13,587 nucleotides of DNA from NCBI GenBank assembly GCA_015485995.1, contig WFSP01000078.1, positions 1-13,587 on the forward strand, in the 5' to 3' direction. Made by a program: the position numbers and the translations under genes. Below, one piece after another: positions 1 to 5,283 of the stretch. Source of the DNA: Caldisericales bacterium. GTDB taxonomy: Bacteria > Caldisericota > Caldisericia > Caldisericales > Caldisericaceae. The notes beneath the pieces are model-generated. The model searched no databases. It was given only the letters and a program-made list of their open reading frames with translations, and had not been told where the DNA came from. How positions within the stretch are numbered: position 1 is the first letter of the stretch; every line of letters begins with the position of its first letter.

Positions 1-275
1 CCTTTGAAGAAATTAACGAATGCTTTCTGCAGCTGTATGAATGGCTGCTGTGAGGCGTACTTTGTTACCTCCAGGACAAAGGGGTATTTTTCCCTCTTTA
101 CTGCATTGAACTTCTTTTTAAGCGTAAAGGCGTTAGGCTTTCTGCTTTGCTTGTACTCTCTTTCCCACTCTTCCAATGCCCAGTTCCATGCAAAACGTGA
201 TATATGAGAAGCTTTCTCAAAGTACGACTTCTGTTTGTTGTTAGGCGTAAGTTCAATCTTGTGGGCAAGTTGCAT
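1..275 (-). CDS. tnpB: TnpB-type (IS605 OrfB/IS607) RNA-guided nuclease, N-terminal 91 residues, cut by window edge
   Basis: Reading from the ATG at 275 down to base 3 gives 91 open codons with no stop. They begin MQLAHKIELTPN and contain FAWNWALEEWERE (residues 28-40), RKPNAFTLKKKFNAVKRE (about 55-72) and a VTKYASQQPFIQL-type segment (about 70-82), which are the hallmark N-terminal blocks of the TnpB/OrfB helix-turn-helix region. The RuvC-like catalytic domain and zinc finger lie beyond the left edge. The start overlaps the last 23 bases of tnpA, the usual coupled arrangement in IS607 elements. TnpB proteins are RNA-guided DNA nucleases related to Cas12 and help retain the transposon. Whether this copy is full length cannot be seen here; nothing in the visible part is damaged. 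Confidence 0.88.
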   Translation of the reverse strand, partial: MQLAHKIELTPNNKQKSYFEKASHISRFAWNWALEEWEREYKQSRKPNAFTLKKKFNAVKREKYPFVLEVTKYASQQPFIQLQKAFVNFFK

Positions 276-648
276 CTTCTACTGCTTTCTCCATATTCTC
301 TATGAGTTTCTTTAATCCTTTCTTCCTGTAGTTTATTCCACTTCCTAAATCACTAATTATTTCACAGTCCCAGCCATTGGATGCACAGAAAAGCTTTAAT
401 ACTCTTTTTTGCCTCCCTAAGTCTTCTTTTTGATCACTGGATGATCCACGTGCATATGCTGTTGTTTTCCTTTTGTAATTCATCTTCCTCTTTGTTTCAG
501 GTATCAGAGTAGATAATCTGTAGCGCCTCTGCCCTCCTTTAGCGCATGCATCAGGAAGAAGCTCCCCTTCCTTTTCCCATCTCCTCAATGTGGATATAGA
601 TACGCCGAGTACATTGGCTGCCTCAGATATGCTTAATAGTTTTTCCAT
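253..648 (-). CDS. tnpA: IS607-family serine recombinase TnpA, shortened (probably non-functional)
   Basis: 131 residues. Residues 5-45 form a MerR-like winged helix-turn-helix (SISEAANVLGVSISTLRRWE followed by GGQRRYRLS), the IS607 TnpA N-terminus. Residues 62-110 begin the serine-recombinase domain, with YARGSSSDQKEDL holding the presumed nucleophile Ser69, then SDLGSGINYRKKGLKKL. Family members are about 190-215 residues. Here the chain jumps at about residue 116-120 to a short tail, EKAVEDATCPQD, so most of the catalytic core and the dimerisation helix are missing. Because the tail still overlaps the tnpB start in the usual way, an internal deletion is more likely than a simple 3' truncation (inference). 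Gly68 replaces the usual Val of the RVS motif. There is no Shine-Dalgarno site; a TATAGT box lies 6 bases before the ATG, suggesting a leaderless message. Confidence 0.85.
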   Translation of the reverse strand: MEKLLSISEAANVLGVSISTLRRWEKEGELLPDACAKGGQRRYRLSTLIPETKRKMNYKRKTTAYARGSSSDQKEDLGRQKRVLKLFCASNGWDCEIISDLGSGINYRKKGLKKLIENMEKAVEDATCPQD

Positions 649-654
649 ACAAAA

Positions 655-682
655 ACTATAGCACAGAACTATACAAAATCAA
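655..682 (-). promoter_or_regulatory. Probable tnpA promoter, leaderless type
   Basis: On the minus strand TTGATT (682-677), a 16-base spacer and TATAGT (660-655) match a sigma-70-like promoter. The -10 box ends 6 bases before the tnpA ATG, so transcription would begin at or next to the start codon, and no Shine-Dalgarno sequence is present. A second TATAGT (673-668) lies 13 bases further upstream. Confidence 0.45.
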
Positions 683-719
683 TATGTTTGATTAGAAAAA
701 CGCGGATTTTAAAAAGCAG

Positions 720-1094
720 TTAATAGCCCATTTCTCTGAGCTCTGATTCTGTAAGGCCAAAATAATGCCCAATTTCGTGCATTAAAACTTTTTTAATTTT
801 TTCTTTCAATGGTATATTTAGCATTTTTGCTTGCTGCATAATCGGGTACATAAATAGAGTGATTCTATCTGGAAGAATGCCCTGATATCCTGGCCCACGT
901 TTTCTTAAAGGAATTCCTTCATATAAACCGAGCAGTGTTCCCCTTCCGTAAATTCCTACTCGTTGCAATGTTTCCACGGTTGGGTAATCCATTACTATAA
1001 ACTCAAGGTTTTTTATATGTTTTCTAAAGTAATCGGGGATTTCTTCCATAGCATTTTCTACAAGCTTTTCGAACTCTTCTTTTGTTATTTTCAT
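720..1094 (-). CDS. Small zincin-like metallopeptidase-fold protein (HExxH, DUF1025/PF06262-like)
   Basis: 124 residues from the ATG at 1094. HEIGH at residues 106-110 followed by G113 and E116 gives HExxHxxGxxE, the zinc site of the small 'zincin-like metallopeptidase' family (PF06262), where an acidic residue can serve as third ligand. The length (about 120 residues) and the N-terminal MKITKEEFEKLVENAMEEIP helix also fit that family. No signal peptide or membrane segment is seen, so it is cytoplasmic. Peptidase activity and substrate are not established for the family as far as I know. A longer frame starts at 1154, but its extra 20 residues translate the divergent promoter and do not resemble the family. 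There is no Shine-Dalgarno site, and TATAAT lies 6 bases before the ATG. The gene diverges from the GNAT-like gene with 19 bases between start codons. Confidence 0.8.
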   Translation of the reverse strand: MKITKEEFEKLVENAMEEIPDYFRKHIKNLEFIVMDYPTVETLQRVGIYGRGTLLGLYEGIPLRKRGPGYQGILPDRITLFMYPIMQQAKMLNIPLKEKIKKVLMHEIGHYFGLTESELREMGY

Positions 1095-1128
1095 ACAGAT
1101 ATTATAATAAAATATGAAGAGAATTAAA
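1080..1128. promoter_or_regulatory. Divergent promoter pair sharing a symmetric -10 box
   Basis: The sequence ATTATAAT at 1101-1108 contains TATAAT on both strands: 1103-1108 on plus and 1106-1101 on minus. The plus box ends 5 bases before the ATG at 1114 and the minus box ends 6 bases before the ATG at 1094. Candidate -35 elements are weak: TTTGTT (1081-1086, 16-base spacer) on plus and TTTAAT (1128-1123, 16-base spacer) on minus. Neither gene has a Shine-Dalgarno site, so both messages are probably leaderless or nearly so. Confidence 0.55.
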
Positions 1129-1719
1129 TTACTTTTTTGCACGCTGTTTCGCATTGGGCCAAATACATTTTTTAAGTTTCTTACGAGAAGTATTTATGAG
1201 TATAAAGTTGTTTATCATTATAAGCTTCCTTTAAATAACGTTAGGCTTGTACCCAAGAAAGTGCAGATTGAAAGTAAGATTTATTATACATTTTGGGACC
1301 TTGATGAAACTATAAAAAGGGAAATTAGAGATTATTTTGGTTTTGAAAAGCTCAGGGTTTTTAAGGAACGCTTGAATTATACAAGCGATATTGTAGTTTC
1401 TTTTATTAACGGTAAGCTTGCTTCTTTCTGTTTTTTTGCATATTCAGAAGAAACTTTTCAGTTTTTTACATTGCCTGAAAGAGAAATATATTTTTATGAT
1501 TGCTTTACATTCCCAGAGTTTAGGGGTTTAAACGCTGTGTATTGGGAAGTAAAATTTGTTACTGATTTTTTTAAAAACAGGGGGTTTACATATGCAAATG
1601 TGGAGATTGAAAGTCAGAATAACCCTTCTATTAGGGCTTTTACAAAGGTAGGGTTTTATAAGATTTATGAATTTTACTTGAAAAGATTTTTATTTTTCGA
1701 GAAGGTGGTGAGAAAATGA
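1114..1719 (+). CDS. GNAT-like N-acetyltransferase-fold protein
   Basis: 201 residues. The C-terminal half looks like a GNAT acyltransferase. FTFPEFRGLNAVYWEVKFVTDF (about 131-152) corresponds to the strand and acetyl-CoA-binding loop (P-x-x-R-G) with the following helix; YANVEIESQNNPSIRAFTKVGF (about 160-181) is the typical late strand with the N-x-P-S-x-x-x-x-x-K-x-G-F motif. The canonical R/Q-x-x-G-x-G/A loop is degenerate (RGLN), so activity is uncertain. The N-terminal 60 residues are basic and aromatic, without an evident hydrophobic anchor, and match nothing I recognise. There is only one Met, so the start is fixed unless a rare codon is used. No Shine-Dalgarno site is seen. The stop overlaps the next gene's start (ATGA), so the two are translationally coupled. 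Substrate unknown. Confidence 0.72.
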   Translation: MKRIKLLFCTLFRIGPNTFFKFLTRSIYEYKVVYHYKLPLNNVRLVPKKVQIESKIYYTFWDLDETIKREIRDYFGFEKLRVFKERLNYTSDIVVSFINGKLASFCFFAYSEETFQFFTLPEREIYFYDCFTFPEFRGLNAVYWEVKFVTDFFKNRGFTYANVEIESQNNPSIRAFTKVGFYKIYEFYLKRFLFFEKVVRK

Positions 1720-2093
1720 AATTTTTGCATAGTGCTATCCAAATGACAAAGTTGGAGAATGCAAAATTCTTTTTCGAAGGAATTTTGCACCTTAAAAGCG
1801 TAAGGACGTATGCATTGGATGAGAAGCTTTCTGAAGAAATATTTGGGATGAAGGAAAATTACGATATTCTGTTTTATGCGCTTGAAAATGGTTTTATCGA
1901 AGTATTCATCGGAAAGAAATTCCCTTATGTAGGATTAAGTCATATTGCACTTGCCGTAAGGAACAGGGAAGAAATAATTAATAGTGCAAGAAAATTCGGG
2001 CTTTGGGTTTATGAAAAGGAACGAATCGGAAAGGACAAGTTGGTTTTTATAAAGGATCCTGACGGGAATCTCTACGAGCTGAAGGGGTATTAA
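1716..2093 (+). CDS. VOC-superfamily (glyoxalase I / methylmalonyl-CoA epimerase fold) metalloprotein
   Basis: 125 residues, the usual size for a single-chain protein with two beta-alpha-beta-beta-beta modules. The four metal-ligand positions of the VOC fold are all present and evenly placed: His5 (FLHSAIQM), Glu62 (GFIEVFIG), His76 (LSHIALAV) and Glu121 (DPDGNLYELKGY). The final motif FIKDPDGNLYEL is characteristic. This H/E/H/E set is shared by glyoxalase I, methylmalonyl-CoA epimerase and many uncharacterised lyases/isomerases, so the specific reaction cannot be assigned. The gene overlaps the GNAT-like gene by 4 bases (ATGA) and has a GGTGGTGAG stretch just upstream as ribosome site. Its stop codon overlaps, tail to tail, the stop of the convergent ferredoxin-ATPase gene. 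Confidence 0.82.
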   Translation: MKFLHSAIQMTKLENAKFFFEGILHLKSVRTYALDEKLSEEIFGMKENYDILFYALENGFIEVFIGKKFPYVGLSHIALAVRNREEIINSARKFGLWVYEKERIGKDKLVFIKDPDGNLYELKGY

Positions 2094-2971
2094 AAAATAC
2101 TTTCCGTAAATTTTGCGATTTTTTCTATTTCTGCCTTTACTTCTCCACAATTCCCTTCAACTGGCGTGAGTTTCTTCTCTAAATTTTTCACTACGCATTT
2201 GTCGAAAGGAATCCTTCCTATTATTTCTATATTGTTGTCCTCAGCAAACTTTTCTATTCTGGAAACGTTTTCATTATTTAAACTTGACTTGTTGATTACT
2301 ATTTTAGGTACTACCTTAAATTGTTCGGCAATTTTTAATATGCGGTCTAGGTCATGTATGCCTGACAGTGTGGGTTCGGTAACGATAATTGCGTACTTTG
2401 CGCCTGAAAGGGAAGAAATAACAGGGCACCCGGTCCCTGGAGGGCCGTCAATAATAATACGGTTTAATCCTTTTTCCCCTGCCATAAGCTGTGCCTGATG
2501 TTTTACCATTGTAACAAGATTTCCCGAGTTCTCTGCACCGGGAATAAGACGAGCGTGCACCATATCTCCGAATTCTGTTTTTGAAATGTACCAGTCACCT
2601 ACTATTTCCTCGTTCATTTTAATTGCGCCTACGGGGCAAACATACGTGCAAAGTGCGCATCCATCGCATTTGTAGAAATTTACCGTGAAATTTCCTTCTT
2701 TGTCTTGATGAATTGCATCAAACCTGCAATATTCTTCACACAGCCCACAGTGAGTACATTTTTCCTGATTAATCACTGCAACTGATTTTCCTCTAAATTT
2801 TTCCTGTTTTTTAACTTCGGGATTAAGCAAAATGAACAGATCGGATGCATCTACATCGGCATCAACTATTACTTTGTTTTTTATTATCTTTGAGAGGCTT
2901 GCCGTAAGTGTAGTTTTTCCAGTTCCACCTTTACCGCTAAGAATTACTATTTCGTTTGCTCTATTTTTCAT
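2090..2971 (-). CDS. MinD/Mrp-type P-loop ATPase with inserted 2x[4Fe-4S] ferredoxin domain (second of pair)
   Basis: 293 residues. A deviant Walker A (GKGGTGKTT, 13-21) and VDADVDASD (36-44, Switch I region) place it in the MinD/ParA SIMIBI ATPases. A ferredoxin insert carries two CxxCxxCxxxC motifs (Cys72/75/78/82 and Cys102/105/108/112), each a [4Fe-4S] ligand set. IIIDGPPGTGCP (172-183) is the Switch II/Walker B region, with the Cys-Pro typical of this subfamily. Relatives occur as tandem pairs in anaerobic bacteria and archaea, often beside NifX/NifB-type dinitrogenase-cofactor-like proteins, and include the MinD-like ORP-complex ATPases of Desulfovibrio. Their role (Fe-S or metal-cluster handling, or positioning) is unsettled. 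The gene overlaps the upstream paralogue by 11 bases and was probably a tandem duplicate. Cytoplasmic; no amphipathic MinD-like C-terminal membrane helix is evident. Confidence 0.88.
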   Translation of the reverse strand: MKNRANEIVILSGKGGTGKTTLTASLSKIIKNKVIVDADVDASDLFILLNPEVKKQEKFRGKSVAVINQEKCTHCGLCEEYCRFDAIHQDKEGNFTVNFYKCDGCALCTYVCPVGAIKMNEEIVGDWYISKTEFGDMVHARLIPGAENSGNLVTMVKHQAQLMAGEKGLNRIIIDGPPGTGCPVISSLSGAKYAIIVTEPTLSGIHDLDRILKIAEQFKVVPKIVINKSSLNNENVSRIEKFAEDNNIEIIGRIPFDKCVVKNLEKKLTPVEGNCGEVKAEIEKIAKFTESIF

Positions 2972-3812
2972 TTTTAACCATTCCCCTTATTTTTGTATAG
3001 ATTTCCGCGAAAATTTCTTTTCCGTTATCCAGGCTATAAATTACAGGTACTCCTTTTGAATACTGCTCAGCGATCTTCCTTTCAAATGGAATTTTTCCTA
3101 AAATCGGGATTTGTTCCCTTTCTGCATAATCTTCTATCAATGTACTTTTTTCTTCTGCCTTGTTTATCGCAATGCCAAAAGGAATGTTCATCTCTCTTAC
3201 GGCGCTTACAGTAAGTTGTAAATCATTCAGCCCAAATGGTGTGGGTTCTGTAACAAGGAGAATAAAATCAGAATCCTCAGTTGCTTCAACAACAGGGCAG
3301 CTCGTACCTGGAGGTGCATCTATCACCACATTTTTATCCTTAGGAATATATTGTTTCATCCCACGAATTAATGGAGTTGCAGATGCTTCCCCAAGATTTA
3401 AAATTCCTTCTATGAATTGCAATTTTTCCGAATGTCCGAAACGAATTTCCCCTTTTTCTTTAGGAACCTCAATAAGTGCATCTTTTACAGGGCACACGTA
3501 TGCACATAGGCCGCAGCTATGGCATAGTTGAGGGAAAAACATTGCTTTTCTAAGGGGTTTCAAGATTACAATTGCTTTATATACACAGGCATCGGCACAT
3601 TTCCCGCAGAAAGTGCACTTGTCTGTATGAATTTCAGGAATTAGTTCTGTGTAAGGAATTTCTTTCTCTATTAAGGGTTTTAGGAAAATTGCGCCGTTTG
3701 GTTCTTCTACATCAGCATCTACATATACGGCATTTTCCATCGCAAGAGCCAAACTTACCGATACCGTTGTTTTTCCCGTACCGCCTTTACCACTTGCTAC
3801 TGTTATCCACAT
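2961..3812 (-). CDS. MinD/Mrp-type P-loop ATPase with inserted 2x[4Fe-4S] ferredoxin domain (first of pair)
   Basis: 283 residues, same architecture as its downstream neighbour. Deviant Walker A GKGGTGKTT (8-16), VDADVEEPN (31-39), ferredoxin insert with Cys66/69/72/76 and Cys97/100/103/107, Switch II VIDAPPGTSCP (163-173) and an AINKAEE adenine-recognition segment (about 219-225). VDADVEEPN and DAPPGTSCP, against VDADVDASD and DGPPGTGCP in the partner, suggest the two have diverged into a heterodimer or have separate roles (inference). AAAGGAG (3824-3818) lies 5 bases before the ATG, the strongest ribosome site of the pair. It leads a two-gene operon transcribed from a promoter interlocked with that of glnA. 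Annotations such as 'cobyrinic acid a,c-diamide synthase' or 'nitrogenase iron protein-like' for such proteins are over-specific. Confidence 0.88.
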   Translation of the reverse strand: MWITVASGKGGTGKTTVSVSLALAMENAVYVDADVEEPNGAIFLKPLIEKEIPYTELIPEIHTDKCTFCGKCADACVYKAIVILKPLRKAMFFPQLCHSCGLCAYVCPVKDALIEVPKEKGEIRFGHSEKLQFIEGILNLGEASATPLIRGMKQYIPKDKNVVIDAPPGTSCPVVEATEDSDFILLVTEPTPFGLNDLQLTVSAVREMNIPFGIAINKAEEKSTLIEDYAEREQIPILGKIPFERKIAEQYSKGVPVIYSLDNGKEIFAEIYTKIRGMVKNEK

Positions 3813-3857
3813 ATTTACTCCTTTCTCAAAAATTAGCCTTTCCTAACTTTTTTAATA

Positions 3858-3885
3858 AGTATACTTGATTTCTTTAGAATTTCAA
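3858..3885 (-). promoter_or_regulatory. Promoter of the ferredoxin-ATPase operon
   Basis: On the minus strand TTGAAA (3885-3880), a 16-base spacer and TATACT (3863-3858) form a good sigma-70-like promoter, about 50 bases upstream of the first ATPase start. Its -35 sits 1 base from the -10 of the opposing glnA promoter. Confidence 0.6.
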
Positions 3886-3892
3886 GTAGAAT
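3865..3892 (+). promoter_or_regulatory. Promoter of glnA
   Basis: TTGATT (3865-3870), a 16-base spacer and TAGAAT (3887-3892) lead into a short leader with AAGGAGG (3906-3912) 5 bases before the ATG. The -35 is 1 base from the -10 of the divergent promoter. A perfect 7-base inverted repeat, TACTTGA (3862-3868) and TCAAGTA (3882-3888), spans both promoters. No TGTNA-N7-TNACA (GlnR/TnrA-type) operator was seen. Confidence 0.6.
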
Positions 3893-3917
3893 AATTAAAA
3901 CTTTTAAGGAGGAAACA

Positions 3918-5249
3918 ATGGAAAGAGAAGAAATCCTTAGTAAAGTGAAGGAAACCAGAATTGATACTGTATGGCTTCAATTCGTTGATATCCTTGGGTT
4001 TCCTAAACTTGTCGAAATCAGCAGCAAAATGCTGCCTCGCGTGTTGGGTGAAGGAATTGCGTTTGACGGCTCTTCTATTGAAGGATTTGCCCGTATTGAA
4101 GAATCGGATATGAAGCTTATCCCTGACTTGGGTACTTTTTCTATACTTCCATGGACTCTTGATAAAGATGTGAAGATAGCGAGAATAATTTGTAATGTAT
4201 ACGGTGTGGATCATAAACCATTTGAGGGTTCTCCGAGGCATATACTAAAGAATGCCATTAAAGAAGCCAAAGAGATGGGTTTCTCTATGCAAAATGGAGT
4301 AGAAGAGGAGTTTTTCCTTTTCAAACTCAACGACGAAGGTTCTCCCACAACAGACCTTGTAAGCAAAGGAAGTTACTTTGAGATGCTTCCGGAAGATATT
4401 GGTGAGAAAACGAGAACAGAAATTGCACTGAACTTGGAGAAAATGGGATTTCAAATTGAAGCCTCACACCATGAGGTTGCTCCTTCTCAGCACGAAATTG
4501 ATTTTAAGTATGCAGATCCCGTTACAACAGCGGACAGGATTATTACATTTAAAATTGTTGCAAAGACTATTGCCTTAAGAAATCACCTTTATGCAACATT
4601 TCTCCCTAAACCGATTTTCGGGATAAACGGTTCTGGTGCACATACGAATATTTCCCTTGTTGATAAAAACGGGAACAATGCGTTTTTCAACGAGAGCGGC
4701 AACGCTGGGCTTTCTGAGGTTGCCTTGAACTTTATCGCTGGAATAATGAAACATGCGAAAGCAATTACCGCAATTGCAAACCCTATTGTAAATTCCTACA
4801 AAAGGCTTGTTCCAGGGTATGAGGCGCCTGTTTATATTTCTTGGGCAGCAATAAATAGAAGTGCGCTTATTCGTGTGCCGTCAGGCGGAAAAGTGAACAA
4901 AAGAATTGAATTTAGAAGCCCTGACCCAACTGCCAATCCTTACCTTCTATTTGCAGCGGTTTTAAAGGCGGGGTTAGATGGAATCAGGAATAACTTAGTA
5001 CCGCCAAAATCTGTAAATGGGATAAATATATATGAGTTAACCAAAAAGGAAAAGGAAAATTTATCAATAGGCACTTTACCTGCTACTTTATACGAAGCGA
5101 TTTCGGAATTGAAAAAGGATTCCGTGATTCTGTCAGCTCTTGGTAAGCATATTGCAGATAAATATATTGAAGAAAAAGAAAAGGAATGGGATAATTATAG
5201 AATTAGTGTAACGGATTGGGAAATTAAAAATTCTCTTCCTTTATATTAG
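3918..5249 (+). CDS. glnA: Glutamine synthetase, type I-alpha
   Basis: 443 residues, full length for GSI-alpha (the beta type is about 25 residues longer). It makes glutamine from glutamate, ammonia and ATP as a cytoplasmic dodecamer. Recognisable blocks are FDGSSIEGF (49-57), the catalytic-site VEEEFFLF (about 129), EASHHEVAPSQHEID (about 181-195), NGSGAHTNISL (about 236), and the ATP-site RVPSGGKVNKRIEFRSPDPTANPYL (about 317-341). ARIEESDM has Arg59 at the place of the feedback-sensing Arg62 of Bacillus GlnA, so direct glutamine inhibition is plausible. The usual adenylylation motif NLYDLPPEE is replaced by NIYELTKKEK, so adenylylation control is unlikely. Strong AAGGAGG site. Monocistronic: a convergent gene begins 34 bases after the stop, and that gap shows no hairpin. 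Confidence 0.97.
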   Translation: MEREEILSKVKETRIDTVWLQFVDILGFPKLVEISSKMLPRVLGEGIAFDGSSIEGFARIEESDMKLIPDLGTFSILPWTLDKDVKIARIICNVYGVDHKPFEGSPRHILKNAIKEAKEMGFSMQNGVEEEFFLFKLNDEGSPTTDLVSKGSYFEMLPEDIGEKTRTEIALNLEKMGFQIEASHHEVAPSQHEIDFKYADPVTTADRIITFKIVAKTIALRNHLYATFLPKPIFGINGSGAHTNISLVDKNGNNAFFNESGNAGLSEVALNFIAGIMKHAKAITAIANPIVNSYKRLVPGYEAPVYISWAAINRSALIRVPSGGKVNKRIEFRSPDPTANPYLLFAAVLKAGLDGIRNNLVPPKSVNGINIYELTKKEKENLSIGTLPATLYEAISELKKDSVILSALGKHIADKYIEEKEKEWDNYRISVTDWEIKNSLPLY

Positions 5250-5283
5250 GCTTAGGTAGCAAGATGTAGTTATTTAGTTTGTA

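Larger units (their letters stand above)
1..690 (-). mobile_element. IS607-family transposon, partial (left part outside window)
   Basis: Two genes in the diagnostic IS607 order, a MerR-HTH/serine-recombinase tnpA followed by an overlapping tnpB, read leftward on the minus strand. IS607 elements use a serine recombinase, make no target duplication and have no long terminal inverted repeats, so the outer boundary cannot be fixed by eye. It should lie between the tnpA start (648) and the stop of the next gene (720); 690 is a placeholder. A twice-repeated ACTATA (655-660 and 668-673) upstream of tnpA may be part of the element end. The tnpB 3' end and any guide RNA (omega/reRNA) that overlaps it are outside the window. 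The recombinase gene is shortened, so the copy is probably unable to move by itself. Confidence 0.8.

Noticed and set aside
65..90. Possible frameshift in tnpB near the CCCC run
   Set aside because: Careful re-reading of the minus strand shows the frame continues as YPFVLEVTKYA without a stop; the visible 91 codons are intact.
4..207. Plus-strand open frame of 67 codons
   Set aside because: It is antisense to the conserved tnpB reading frame and resembles no protein.
1095..1154. Longer N-terminus for the zincin-like protein (start at 1154)
   Set aside because: The extra 20 residues translate the divergent promoter and the opposing gene's start, and do not look like the family; the ATG at 1094 gives the expected length.
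2832..3868. Several plus-strand open frames opposite the ferredoxin-ATPases
   Set aside because: They are mirror frames of strongly conserved coding sequence with no ribosome sites or recognisable products.
5250..5283. Bidirectional terminator between glnA and gpsA
   Set aside because: The 34 bases contain no convincing inverted repeat.
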